A stretch of 64,000 nucleotides of DNA from Henckelia pumila. Its lineage: Eukaryota > Streptophyta > Magnoliopsida > Lamiales > Gesneriaceae. Location: assembly GCF_033568475.1 (NCBI RefSeq), contig NC_133120.1, positions 82,498,151 to 82,562,150 on the forward strand, written 5' to 3'. Shown piece by piece: positions 36,001 through 49,001 of this stretch. Each line of letters begins with the position of its first letter. The stretch's first letter is position 1. Position numbers and translations under genes: made by a program. The notes below the pieces were generated by a model. It made no database searches. It saw only the letters and a program-made list of their open reading frames with translations, and had not been told where the DNA came from.

Positions 36001-38479
36001 TTCTGACTACCAAATTTTTTCTTTTCCTTGTCAGGTTGTGCGGATATTTCCGTACCTTGTGAATGCTCCACTGGACAAGTTTCAAGTTGCTCTCTCTCGA
36101 GTTATTCAGGTATCCAACTGTGTATCAGGTCATATTTTTTAGGAAAATTGTTTTCGATGGTCTACTGGCACGGCACAAAGAAGGAATCAACTGTTTACGA
36201 ACATATCATCTGTATTTGGATGTGTGATAGTTTTGTATTTCAACTTTACATTGTAATAGTTTCTATACAGCCCTTGAGGATTCCTTTTCGTGAATGAAAA
36301 GCTATCTTGTTTCTTCTCTCAATTTTTTTTATTTATAGAGCAATTTGAATCTGTTTAACCATGTTGAATTAACCAAAGCCTATATAAAAATAATTTTCTG
36401 AGAAATGTGTTGGTATGCCCACATATCTATTTTTTGTACCACTTCTTTAAAACTGATTTACTTATTCCATTTCTTCATTTTCGTGAACTTTCAGTTTGTA
36501 TAACATTCATGCGAGCACCCCTTTAGAAAATTGTGACTTTTTTCTTTACCATCAGTCTGGTCATTCTTTTACTAAACAAACTCGTTTTCAAATTGTTATG
36601 TCCAGGGGTTAAATAACTCTGGTCCGGTGTTGACTCCTGCTGAAGCGTTAATTGCCATCCATGGGATCGATCCTGAGAGAGATGGAATTCCTTTGAAGAA
36701 GGCAATGATCATCCTAACTTATGAATTGATTACGATGGATCAACTTATTAACTGGAAATATCCTTTTAAGCAGGTCACAGATGCTTGTAACGTTTGTTTT
36801 GAGCAGCGAGATATTTTCTCTCAGCAAGTTCTGGCGAAGGTCTTGAATCAATTGGTAATGACCTTTAAAAACTCGTTACTTCTAACTTTTGGCTTACCGT
36901 GTTGACATAAATCACATTACATTGCATTGTAGGTTGAGCAAATTCCTCTTCCCTTATTGTTTATGCGGACAGTACTGCAGGCCATAGGGGCTTTTCCTTC
37001 TCTGGTAAGTGCAAACTATTTATTAGCATCCTGATTCGGTTATGTTTTTTGCAACTTGGTGTGCTTGTTAGATGCCCATTGTCTTTGTCTACATGCTGGT
37101 AATCAAGTAAGTATACAGTTACATGCATGTTCAAGTGAGAATAATATTTCCACAAACATTTAGATTATTGTTTTCATGATACCTTGTGTACAGAGACCGT
37201 GAATCCACGTGTCAGAATTTGTTTTATTTTAGGATGTCAAGATATATCTTCTCATGACCCGTTGTGTCAATTGATAATGCCAGCGTACCTCGTTAACTGT
37301 AGCCTATACATGTAGCAGTAGAGAATTTGTTTCATTCCATTTGTGTCAATACATAATGCCAGCGTACCTCCTTTTCTTAGTCTTGTGACTCTTGCGAATA
37401 ATCTTTTTCAGGTAGAATTCATAATGGAGATTCTTTCTCGTCTTGTTAGCAAGCAGGTGCCATATCAGTCATCAGCCGCATATCGCAAATTAAAAATATT
37501 TCCTACTCCGCAAACTAATATGTGATATGCATAAATTTCAGATATGGAAATATCCAAAACTGTGGGTAGGCTTCATGAAGTGTGCTCTTTTGACAAAGCC
37601 ACAGTCCTTTGGTGTGCTGCTTCAGGTGTGTTGTCAACCCTAAATTGTTAATAGGCATTTTTCCTCCTCTCTGTATCACTATGTGGTCAATTGGACTGGT
37701 CATGATCAATTTATTCATAATCTTTGCATTAATTACCGTATTCTCTTCTTCCATGAAAAAAACATGGCCCTGCTGAAGAACCCACCCTATCTCATGATTA
37801 TTGGAAGTGTTTCACCTAATAAGAATTGCCAGAGTTGTAAAGGATCTTTTAGACTTCAACAATTTATTCTCAGAGATTCTAGAGTTTCATCATTCAATTA
37901 TTTCGTCCTAGACAATGGGATGAAGCCAAAGAGAATGAGATGTTCACCTGGTGCAAAGTTGGATTGTATCATTATACATGATATTATTTCCAAGGTTTAG
38001 GAGCTGGCTGTATGTCGTGTGTGTAACAAACGCGTAATAATTGCTATCTTGAGGTTTTGCGCTGGAACGTTCTTTCTGCAGTAATAAATCATCTTGATGA
38101 CGGACGGTGGAATTTGTTTACAACAGAAAATTTTGTTTTAATCTTTTCAGCTACCTCCAGCGCAGCTTGAAAATGTGTTAAACAGAACACCTGCCCTCAG
38201 GTCTCCTTTGGTTGCCCATGCAAACCAACAACACATAAGATCCTCACTTCCAAGGTTGTCACATATATCAAGCTAATTATTGTGTTTTGATAATGGGGTT
38301 GGATAGGATAGACTGTGGATAAATTTTTCCCCCATTTCAGGTCCTCGCTGGTGGTTCTTGGCATTGCATCAGATGCTCAAGCATCTAATCAACCAAAACC
38401 AACTGACAGTCAGACCGGAGAAAATGGGAATTCAGAAAAGGAAGCAGTGACGGATGTGTCAAAGGAATCATCAACTTGA
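27048..38479 (+). CDS. ESP4-like: Symplekin/Pta1-like mRNA 3'-end processing scaffold (27 exons, 1329 aa)
   Basis: Exons: 27048-27271, 27834-27993, 28246-28338, 28421-28535, 28643-28802, 28877-29051, 29347-29484, 29892-30440, 30580-31188, 31273-31341, 32104-32220, 32302-32544, 33051-33098, 33193-33327, 34048-34203, 34302-34364, 34461-34568, 34651-34734, 35313-35360, 36035-36109, 36606-36701, 36774-36854, 36933-37004, 37412-37456, 37542-37625, 38151-38254, 38341-38479. Symplekin is the HEAT-repeat scaffold of the cleavage/polyadenylation complex in the nucleus. N-terminal HEAT region: [35 protein letters not shown]. Low-complexity middle (~370-640). C-terminal symplekin domain: [22 protein letters not shown]-type HEATs, [34 protein letters not shown], then a Ser/Glu-rich tail. 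It resembles Arabidopsis ESP4. The start could instead be the Met at 27060. Two introns are GC-AG by this model (30441-30579, 36702-36773). Confidence 0.93.
31590..31800 (+). mobile_element. Possible tRNA-derived SINE in symplekin intron 10
   Basis: TAGCTTAGTGG fits a pol III box A, and about 40 nt downstream ACTTGGAATCAATAC loosely fits box B. The spacing suits a tRNA-derived SINE head. Boundaries and tail are unclear, so this is a weak call. Confidence 0.35.
33622..34000 (-). other. Antisense open frame in symplekin intron 14 (120+ codons), unidentified
   Basis: The minus strand is open from exon 15 of the symplekin gene leftwards to a stop at 33622, with a first Met at 33984. It has normal, non-repetitive amino-acid composition ([59 protein letters not shown]). 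The intron around it is AT-rich, and 120-135 open codons of this quality are unexpected by chance. I do not recognise the family. It could be a captured exon or retro-fragment of another gene, or chance. Confidence 0.4.
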
Positions 38480-39754
38480 CTGTTGTTCCCAATTAGCCCC
38501 ACTCATTTTGAAACGTGATGAACTGATTTGCCAAAGAATCTCGAAACAGTCAGCGATTCATTTTGAAGTTTTGTTGAACTAGTTGGCCAATTCATTGGTC
38601 GAGTAAGCTAGTGCCGGCTTTCCGTAACAAAGACTGAAACCATGATACACTTAGTGGGTGATTACTCCCTCCCAGCAGTCCCTCAGTCCACTGGATCGTT
38701 AAAGTTTCAAGACACGTACAGTTTGTTGTTTGTGAAGAAGACAAGTGGGATCCCCGCTCATAAACCACATCTGCATGATTCACCCCGAAATTATTCCTTG
38801 CTTTCAAGAGAAAATTACCAAGTGACAGGTAGGTAAGCAAATAATTAGGCATCCTTAGATGAAAGAGCGGTTTTAGAGTAGACTTAATTTTCTTGTTGTA
38901 AAGATATTTGGTGAGAATTTTTTTGTTTTTTTTGAAAAATAAGAATTTTTTTAACTATATGTTGTGTGACTGTTTCAGTCGTATACACTCCAAGAGTAGT
39001 AGGCAGCACGTGTCCTTCGACAGTTTACTACTTAGGACATGTAAATGTAATGATACGATGCAATGTAATGCATTGTTTTTTAACTATATTTTGGGCCCAA
39101 CTGTAGTTTGTCTTTGTTAACGATGAATGGCTTGTGACCTGTCCGATGTACACCCAGGGACCATAAAGAAATTTTCCATTTTTCTTGTGTACACAGGCAT
39201 ACATGACTTGGCTTACACAGGATCCTTGTGTTTTCTGTCTGTTATACTTGGGTGAGGCTCGAGTGAGGGCCAAAGGCATCATCAACAAACAATCCACCAA
39301 TGTCTGCTTATGTTTGGTACGTTAGATGTCTTTTCACCCAAACCTGCTAAATGTCTTTTCATCCAAACACACTTAAACCGCCAGTAATTTCTCCGAAATT
39401 CAAATTTTGCACGCAAATTGTTCGTCCTCTTCCTTCAGTTTGAGCGTTTCCAATGATGCTGTGTAGGTCTAACCATGGTTCTGGAACCGACGACTCCGGT
39501 TTCAATGAGATGTGAAACTGGAACCAAACGGTTTATATATGGTTCTGGGTTTTCAGCTGTTATAGATGGTGTGAACCAATTTGAATTTAACTTTATTCTT
39601 TTAAATTTAGAAGCCAAAAGAAAAATTATGATACAATATGTGAGAAAGTGAAAGCAATTTCTCGACAATTATATTCAAGTTCGAGTCCTCTCTTCCCCTT
39701 TGTAATTAAATATATATATATATATACACACACATTCGCACTCAAAAAGTATTC
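38480..39754. other. Symplekin 3' UTR and intergenic DNA
   Basis: No gene is seen. The symplekin 3' UTR and poly(A) region must lie in the first few hundred bases. A TA run is at about 39710-39725. Confidence 0.7.
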
Positions 39755-39940
39755 AAGTTGGTGTAGTAAGTGAAGTTCAATTCTCGTTACTAACAACTTC
39801 TTGGACTAGCCTGTCGAATAGGGTTTGTTTAGTGCAATTTACTGGTTTGCAGGTTATTGGGTTAGTCCGAGGATTTACTTGATACGCAGCGAAATATAGG
39901 GGTCGCGGATTTTCACGTCATAAAAAATTATACTATAAAA
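39755..39940 (+). mobile_element. Au-like SINE remnant
   Basis: AAGTTCAATTCTCGTTA resembles a box B (GGTTCRANTC). It is followed by TTTACTGGTTTGCAGGTTAT, GGGTTAGTCCGAGGATTTAC, GGGGTCGCGGATTTTCACGT and CATAAAAAA. This order matches the 3' body and tail of the plant Au SINE family as I remember it. The element is diverged and its 5' end is not sharp. Confidence 0.6.
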
Positions 39941-40240
39941 TAATATTAGTATTTAGTAAATTTAATTTATAGAGATGAAATGGTTTTTTTTTTTTTTTTT
40001 GAGATGGTTTGATTTTGCATATAAATACCACGGTTTTCGGGAACCAAGGTCGGATGTAAAATTTGTTGGGCCCCTACCTAATGAAAACTAAAATCATTGC
40101 GTGGATTCGAACTAAAATTAAGGCTATGAATCAGTAGTTGGGCTGCGTAGGCCCATTTGTGAAGTCCAATCTGTCGGCATAGCTTAGAAGAGTAGTGGGG
40201 AGGTGGTGGTGGAGGTGACCGAGGGTGAGTGAGCATAAGC

Positions 40241-43068
40241 ATGGGTGTGGACTACTACAAGATTCTTCAGGTGGACCGCAATGCCAAAGACGATGACCTC
40301 AAGAAAGCTTACCGCAAACTCGCCATGAAATGGCATCCCGACAAGAACCCTAACAACAAAAAAGATGCCGAGGCCAAATTCAAGCAAATCTCCGAAGCCT
40401 ACGATGTGTGTTTTCTGTGGCATTCCATCTGCAAGAATGAGACTTTTTATTGTCTTTGTAATTCTTGGTTTCGTTTTTCGTGGTTGCAGGTATTGAGCGA
40501 TCCACAGAGGAGGCAAGTTTATGATCAGTTCGGTGAGGAGGGATTGAAGGGACAGGTACCGCCGCCTGGAGCTGGTGGATTTTCAGGGGATGCAGGCGGA
40601 CCGACCACTTTCCGTTTTAATCCCCGCCATGCAGACGACATTTTTTCAGAGTTTTTTGGGTTTTCTACCCCGTTTGGCGGGGCAACGGATATGGGAGGCG
40701 GGTCACGGCTCCCATCAGGTTTTCCCAGGCATATGGAGGAAATATTTGCTTCATTTAGGAATAGTGCCGGTGGGGAAGGGGGCTCTGGTGGTGTGCCGCG
40801 CAAGGCTGCTGCTATTGAGAGGATGCTGCCTTGTAGTTTGGAGGATTTATACAAGGGAACCTCCAAAAAGATGAAAATTTCGCGGGATGTTGTGGATGCC
40901 AATGGGTAAGCTTAATAATTTTTAGCCTGTGCTAGGAATTTAATTGCCTTTGGTTATGGAAACTTTGCGTGACTTGAAAAAAGGGTTGGTTCTCCATTGG
41001 AATTGTTTGATTTCTGGCAGAAAATTGCACGATTTACTTTGGTTGGTTTAAAGAAGCTGTCTCTAATTTCTTTTTAAAAAATGGTTCAGTTTTGATGAAA
41101 ATTCCCATCTTAGTGAATTTCATGTTTTAGATTGTGTTAGACAGTGGATTGTCTCTAATTTACTCACATTCAGGTGCTAAATCTTTTTTGTGATCTTGGA
41201 ACCACAATCAGTTAATTTAATTGAAATTTAAGTAAACGAAAAATAACAGATAACCGTCAAGCGTAGAAATTTTCTATAACTGATGCTTCTTTTACTTTTA
41301 AAGTTCTCACTTAATGAAGAAAATCGGATAGGAAGGGGTGAAAGAGCGCTGGGTTACATAAAACGAACTAATTTTGAAAAATGAACGACATGGCATTTCC
41401 ATTAGAAGTAGGCAGCTTGATCCCAGTGTTCAGTAGTGCGTATTGGTCTATCGTATTAGATACTTTATTCAAGTTCACACTTTGGCCAGATCAGTCATGC
41501 CATCTCTCAGTTTATAGCTTGCTGACTGTGAAAATAAGACTTCTACACTGTCTCTGGTCTCCTTTTGGAGGGGTGGGTGATGGTTTTACATGTTCAGGCC
41601 CACCAGACTACTTATGCTTGACTGTCTTGATAAATAAATCGTAGAAACATCGGTTTAAGTTTTTATTCATGGCAGGCAAAAGTCCTAGGATTAGTACTGC
41701 TTACACCATATTACAGATCGTTTTTTGATTGGGAATAGTGACTTGGGATACTCGCATCGTTTCTTTGGAATGTCCTGACAAGTTTGTCTTGTATATTTCT
41801 GGATGTGCATGTCTGAAATTAAATTAGATGTTTGACCTCATGGACCCTCTTGAGATATTTTTGTTTTCCCTAAAATCCAGGAAAGTGCAGAAGCTCACAA
41901 CTCTATTATTTCTGGCTAACAAATCTGATGTTTCCTTCTACCTGACGATTGGTTTTCCATCAATCAATGTTCACAACTTAGTATGTCAAGTTTGAATATC
42001 TGAAATGATGTTTGAAAATTTTGTCACCTTCAAGCTTCATCAATGGATCGTCGCGTGCCATGTAGTGATACTTCCCGTATATAACTACAAGTATTGAATA
42101 TCTGCATGCGTTATTTTAATGGTATTTTTCCAATCTGCTGATGAATTTTGCATAAACACCATGGTCGGTTCTAAATTTTCAAATTAGCAAACTGTTGGGC
42201 TGAATGATTTTCTATCCATCGATGACTTATGCTGAATGGAGATTTATAAGTCTTCTAATGTAAGCACTTTAAAATGTATGTTGGTATGAACAAGGCATCA
42301 CCAAATTTTTAAGAATTGTCAATTAATTTTACACTCTCGCACTTTGTGACTATATCACTGTTCAGTTACTGGGACATTTCACAAATGTTGCCACCTTAAT
42401 TAGATGTGCCTATTCTTGGGTTTAAGAAGAATCAAATTTCATGCGATGCCTATTTTTAAAATTTTGGGAAATGCATGGTATTACTATGGACATGTTCTGA
42501 CTTAAGATGTCATCTCTTAATTTAGATTATTGCGGTTAACTCCATTTTGTTAGCAGTGAATGCTTGTAAAGAGTAACAGTGATTATGGCCATACCCATAT
42601 GTTTCCTAAAATTCTTCTGTTTGCAGGAGACCCTGTACCGTGGAGGAAATTCTTACTATTGAGATTAAGCCAGGGTGGAAGAAGGGTACAAAGATAACTT
42701 TCCCGGAGAAAGGAAACGAGCAACGAGGTGTCATACCCTCTGACCTAGTATTCATCATCGATGAAAAGCCTCACAACTTGTTCAAGAGGGATGGTAATGA
42801 TTTAATTTTCACCCAGAAGATTTCTTTGGTTGAAGCTCTAACTGGTTTTACCGTTCAAGTGACAACGCTTGACGGGAGGAACCTGACAATACCCGTTAAC
42901 AACATTGTTAGTCCTGCCTATGAAGAAGTTGTGAAAGGAGAAGGGATGCCAATCCCGAAGGAGCCTGGCAAAAAGGGAAACTTGAGGATCAAATTCAACA
43001 TCAAGTTCCCAAGCAGACTTACCTCAGAGCAGAAAAATGGCATTAAGCGATTACTTGCGTCCTCGTAA
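40241..43068 (+). CDS. Type II DnaJ/HSP40 co-chaperone (3 exons, 340 aa)
   Basis: Exons: 40241-40405, 40490-40905, 42627-43068; introns of 84 and 1721 nt. It stimulates the ATPase of cytosolic/nuclear HSP70 and delivers clients. J domain: [20 protein letters not shown] with the HPD motif at residues 32-34 ([10 protein letters not shown]) and [20 protein letters not shown]. Then a Gly/Phe-rich linker ([24 protein letters not shown]), and two beta-barrel client-binding domains with the DnaJ C-terminal block [19 protein letters not shown] and [19 protein letters not shown]. There is no CxxCxGxG zinc finger, so it is type II (DNAJB1/Sis1 class). The Met at 40229 would add four residues, but family members start at MGVDYY, so 40241 is chosen. 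The first intron splits the D|V of the J domain. Confidence 0.96.
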
Positions 43069-44262
43069 ACTATTGAGGTAGAGTACACTACCGTGTGTAA
43101 GAGCAAGTCATTTTCTTGGTTTGTCTTGTTCGTTGTTGAAAATTATGTAGGTGGGTGGCATAACAAACAGCCATTTAGATTTTTGTCTCTTTTTTGGTTA
43201 ATGTTTATTCATGATCAGACCCTTGAGGAAATATATACATATATGTGATCCCTTTTACAAATGACCTTGATTGCGATCAAAATTTCGTGTATGTTATCCT
43301 TTTAGTAACATAATACATCAACTTCCTGCATGAGTTATCTCTTTGATGGTTATGTATGAGAAGCAGCGTTGCCAGTTGAACTAAAAAATTTGTTGATTTT
43401 CATTCGTCGGTCCTTGGTTTCACTTCGAACAAGTTTGTTGGTATGCGCCAGCAAGATTCGTAATGTCATGACTAAATGTTGGAGAAATATTGTCTTTACG
43501 TAATGTAGTGGCAATCTTGAAGCTTTAACCATATGATGGATTAAGAGTTTCTGAAGAATGGATTGTTGTAAAAAGAACTCCGGGGTCTATGATTTGAAGT
43601 TTTTTGGCACTCAACTGTTGGTACTTAATCTGCTGCCATAAGTACAATGAAGGGGAATATTCTATTCCTATTTGGCTGGTTGTTTGAACCCAATCCAGAA
43701 TCACTACATCAAAACGTGCGAGGCAACTAAAATTTTTCATACAAAATTCAAATTTTGAAGTGAAATAACAAGATTTATCTTTTTACCGCCAAGAAAATAA
43801 AAACACCTTCGTATCATCTTGTTTTTCGAGCTTACATTTAAAGCGATTTGGGCGAATTCTTTTCTGATTTAGAGGCAAGTTTATGGCTTCAAACATTTCA
43901 TTTGGTGTCAAACAAAATTGCGATAACAGTTGTACTCGGCTCTTCAATACAATTACTTGTCCCTTCCCTACCGAGAGAGAGAGAAAGAGGAAGCGTTACA
44001 GGCTATGTTTCGTTCCTCGTCATCACATTTGGTATTTGGTATTAAAGATCGGAATCGTTCACATAAAAAAAAATGTTAAATTGAAATCAGCAAAGAAATA
44101 AATAACATTCAAAATGAAGATAATTTTCTGCAAGTTTCAACTTTAGACAGATGACACAGTTCATTTCATTGACAAAGTACAACCCCAAAAACAATTTAAA
44201 ACAAACCTAAATACAACGAGAAACCCTGAAAATCAACAACTAACCCTAAGGCTTCCAATTAC
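43069..44262. other. Convergent 3' region between DnaJ and histone H4
   Basis: The 3' UTRs of the two converging genes must both lie here. There is a short purine run, GAGAGAGAGAAAGAGG, near 43974. No gene is seen. Confidence 0.75.
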
Positions 44263-44770
<508 letters not shown>

Positions 44771-45144
44771 ATCTACGGTACAGAATACGATGGTTATTGA
44801 TCAAAGCAGATCGTCTTTATTACGTTTCCCGTTACTAATTACCACAATTCTTTTAATTTATTTTAAAAACCAATCCAAATTAAGGATTTTTCTTTTAAAT
44901 ATTATTATTGTAATAAAATAATAATTATAAATTACAAGTGTTATGAACTTGTGAACATAAATTTATTTACGGTCCAGTTTGAGTCGCTAGAAAAAAAAAT
45001 ACTTGAAATCGAAATCGAAATCGAAATCAAAACGTAGATGACAGGGCTATCAAGAAGCAAGTCTTGCTCAGCACACAACAACGGAGAGTCCTAGCAACCC
45101 CTTGCGAGCTTACGACAATGGACCAAGCCACAGAGACCACTCAT
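44771..45144. other. AT-rich upstream DNA, nothing recognised
   Basis: The only feature is a short GAAATC run (about 45006-45029). Confidence 0.7.
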
Positions 45145-45506
45145 ACTTGAAGTAGATGCCGCATACAATTAAAATTACGACGGTTATACGGTTGGATGAG
45201 TAATACGAAATCATGTGGGGAATTTGCTGGTGGAGTTTGGGAAAATTATAGAAAAACCCCATCGGTTGTTTTATATGGAACTTGTAGCTCTCAAGGAAGG
45301 TTTGAAGTTGGTGAAAGACCGATAAAATTACGTACATAAAGTAAATTCTACTCTCTATTGGCAGTGCAAGCGGTTTTTGATCTAGATGAGAACTTCAATT
45401 ACACTAATACAATGTCTGTTGAAGTCCAAAAGCTACTTGACAGTTCATGGATCCACGATTTCTCATGCTAGAAGAACGACGAATAAGATTGCATATTCTT
45501 TGGCTT
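45145..45506 (+). pseudogene. RNase H-like (RVT_3) fragment of a non-LTR element or derived gene
   Basis: Pieces of the plant RVT_3 RNase H-like domain appear in order on the + strand but in shifting frames: LEVDAAYN, ELVALKEGLKLVKD, AVQAVFDLDENFNYTNTMS, VEVQKLLDSSWIHDFS and RRTTNKIAYSLA. The last matches the RxxNxxAHxLA motif that ends these domains. Stops and frameshifts separate the pieces, so it is dead. Such domains close plant L1-type LINE ORF2 and also occur as stand-alone genes. Confidence 0.7.
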
Positions 45507-45673
45507 TTTTTTTTTTTTTGCTATTTCATAATTTCGTCCCTTCTCAATTTGTTTGGAAGTCTGAAAATTTTCAGTTTTGGTTGGTAAATCTTATAATGAT
45601 GGACTCTTTTCATGCTTTGTGATATTATTACAAGTTCTTATAGTAAAAAAAAAAAAAAAAAACCATAGATGAA

Positions 45674-45681
45674 CCCATAGA
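45674..45681. repeat. 8-bp target duplication CCCATAGA, left copy of hAT-like element
   Basis: CCCATAGA lies just before TAGGGATGTAAATGAGCC, and an identical copy at 56370-56377 follows TTTACATTCCTA. Eight base pairs is the hAT superfamily duplication size. Confidence 0.88.
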
Positions 45682-46173
45682 TAGGGATGTAAATGAGCCG
45701 AACAGTTCGCGAGCTCTTCGGGGCTCGGCTCGCTAAAAGCTCGTTCGAGCTCGTTTAATGAGGCTCGTTAAGGCAAACGAACCAAGATCGAGTTTTACAA
45801 TATTCAGCTCGTTAGCTCGTGAACATGCTCGTTAACAAGCTCGTTAGCTCGTGAACATGCTCGTTAACAAGCTTGTAAGTCATCTCTTAGACACAAAAAT
45901 AATAGTATTGATATTTAATTTATAAATTTACACTTTACTTATCAAAATATTGAAAAATATATAAAAATTAATTTATTAGAATAAAATTACAAATTTTAAA
46001 AATAATATTATATTTTTTTCAAATATATAATTTAGTTTTTAATTAATTTAATGAATACTTAAATTTATAGTTTAAATATATTAAACTCGTTTAGGCTCGA
46101 TAAAAGCTCGAATAAATTCGTGAGCCATGAATATATTCGTTAAATAAGCTCGGGCTCGGCTCGGTTATAAATA

Positions 46174-48815
46174 TGTAACACCCGTTATTTTTAAATACGT
46201 AAATCCACATGCATAATTAGGATATTTAATTATTTAAATTTTAGATTTATGGGTTAAATAATTATGTGAATTATTTGTGCATGATTTAATTTATTTTCAA
46301 GCATTTAACCCATAATTAGTAATTTTTATGATTTTTAGTATTTTAATTATTTGATCGCGTAGACGGGACCGTGGACGGACGAAATGACAACTTTCCACCC
46401 AAATTATTTTATGAGTCTTTTTAGAGCCCTAAAATATTATTTTGAGTTTTATTATCTCAAAATTTTAAGTATTTAATTTTATATAATTTTAGGAGTCCAT
46501 TTTATTCAAAATTAGCCAAAATATTGACTTTTTAGTATTTTTAAAATTCCCTTAAATTGTAATTTCGAGATTTTAAATTTAGTTATCAGATTTTAACTTT
46601 TAATTAGGAGTTTAAGTTGTATATTTTATATTTAAAACCTTTTATCCATATTTAATTAACCTATATTTTTAATTAACACAAAAATCAAAACCTAATCTAT
46701 CCCAAACCCTTAACCGATCCCTCACCCTCTTAGCCGCCTCCCTCCCTTCCATTCATCTTCTTCATCGAGCAACCCTAAGGAAGAATACCATAGCCACGTT
46801 TTTGAAGGTCCAAGGCAAGTCGTCGTCGTCCCGTCGTCCCGGAGTCGTCTCACGCCCGTTTTTCTCTCCATTTTCGGTGAAAGGCATGATTTTCTTCCAA
46901 TCTTTTTGTACCTATCAGATATTATATTTTGTGGATTGTGTATGCATCAAATCCTTCGATTTTTTTCAGAAAATGTTTTGAGTGTTCGGACTTTTCACAA
47001 GTTCACTCGTTTTTCATGATTCATGTTCAAATTTTTAGGCCATGAGTGCGAGCTATCGGCTGGCTAGGGTCCCTAGGGTGTCCTAGGTATGACTGGACTC
47101 GAGTGGCTCGAATGGCTCGAGCCAAACGAGCCCAGGGAAGCAACTACAGTAGGTCGGCCGAAGGGGGTTGCAGGTTAGGGTTTTGGGGGAAAGGCCTTCG
47201 GGTTCAGTGCTTGGGGCTGCATGGGGCCGGGGCTAGGGTCAGGTTCGGACCGCCCAGACGTGGGCTACGTCTGGGCGGCGACGCTCCGGCCAGGGGCGGC
47301 CGGAGCTGGCCGGCAGCAGGCCAAGAAGGCCTGCTGCTCACGGCCGCAGCCGAGAGGAGGCAAGGGGGATCGGGTTAGGGTTTTAGGCGGGGTCCGGGTC
47401 GGGTCAGTAGGGTAGTGGGTCGGGTTAAGTGGGTTCGGGTCCGGGTTTGGTGGGCCGGGCTCGAGTCTTTTTATTTTTAAAACATTTTATGAATTAATGG
47501 GTTTTTGGGCCAATTAAATTGAAATAAAATTATTTGGACTCCCAAATAATTTTATTTGGATTTTTAAAATTTTAATTAAGTTAGTCCATTAATTTTATGG
47601 GCTTTTGAGCCCATAAAAGTTATTGGGCCAGTCTTGGGTTTTTGGACCCATTGGGCAGTCTAAGTTGTTATGGGGCCTAGAATGTTTTATGGGCTTTAAA
47701 TTATTTTATTGGGCTTAGAATAATTTTATTGGGCTTAAGTATGTTAATGAGCCAGATTTAAGTAATTGGACTTGAGTGTTAGGGCCAGCAGTCCAGTACA
47801 ACCCATGAGAAATTGCATGTGTCCTGAATATATATTTAATTATTTTTGTGCATGGAAGTTATTTTTATATTTATATGATAGTATGAAATTAAATTAAATA
47901 TATATGAAGGACACACATTTTATTTAAGTACATGCATTCATGAAATAATTTTATGCATAATTAAATGTTTAAGGTTGAGCAATAATAAAATATTTTTATG
48001 TTGGAAGTTGAAGTAGTGTGACAATTTAAAGGGGATTCGTCCCCATATGTGACCTATTGAAGGGCAGTTTACTGCCAATTTAAGAGGTGATTCGTCACCG
48101 CCACGTACGTTGGTTTCCACGCTGATCAGTATTTAATGTATGATTTAAGGTTACACTACGGATACAACCATGCGATGTTAGAAAAATTAATTGCTCAACA
48201 ATGTTATGTATTATGTTATATAAGTTTATTTAATTTAAGTTATGTTATGTTTATGATATTTTAAGCATGCTCATTCATGTATATGTTATGTATTAGTATT
48301 TAATTGTTTTAAATTATTTTAAACCCTTGTTATGTTAGCATGTTGGGCCTCTAGGCTCACTACACTGGTATGGTGCAGGTGAGTACGTTGAGGATGATGT
48401 TGTACCCACCGGAGGCGAGGATGTATGAGCGGACATGCAGTGACCCCGTGACCGTGATAGATGTCTGAGTCACATGCATGTTTTATTTATGTCTGCATGT
48501 TACATTTATTTTAAGTATTTTTTTTCAGTGGTTGTGAGTTTTGAATATTTTATTGAATATTGTCAGTGCATGCAAATTTTAATCATTTTATTTATGCAGT
48601 ATTTTTAGTTAAATGATTGACTCAGATATTTACTTTATTTTAAAGAATGCATTTTTATTTAAGTATTTAATTATTTATTTATTTAGTTATTTTTAAATCT
48701 TTTTATTTTGTGCATATATGTATGGGCATATATGTACATATTTTATTTAGTAAGTATAAATAAAAAAAAAAATTCCGCATATTTATCTATTAATTATAGA
48801 GTTAGGGTCGTTTCA
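46174..48815 (+). repeat. Gypsy 5' LTR (2642 bp)
   Basis: AT-rich ends flank a GC-rich centre (about 47040-47460). Open frames in this centre (47046-47378, 47221-47415) recur in the other LTR and are probably not genes. A run of GGGCTT/TTATTGGGC words follows. The LTR ends at CA before the primer binding site. Confidence 0.96.
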
Positions 48816-48830
48816 GTTGGTATCAGAGCA
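48816..48830 (+). other. Gypsy primer binding site
   Basis: GTTGGTATCAGAGCA directly follows the LTR. It is complementary to the 3' end of initiator tRNA-Met. Confidence 0.95.
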
Positions 48831-49001
48831 CGGTCCTCGGAGGGGTCATTACTGCTATGCGAGCTCAGAAGTCCATGCTACCGGTCTGTAAGTTTTAAGT
48901 GTTTATAGTATGATTTAATTCTTTGAATTTAAGTTAGCATTAATTTTAAACAACTTAGTTATGCATGGCAATTTACGTAAAGAAATATGTCGTGGTGCAG
49001 A

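Noticed and set aside
47046-47415. Open frames in the GC-rich centre of the gypsy LTR (repeated at 54381-54909)
   Set aside because: They lie in LTR sequence, are Gly/Arg/Ala-rich from base composition, and have no protein features.
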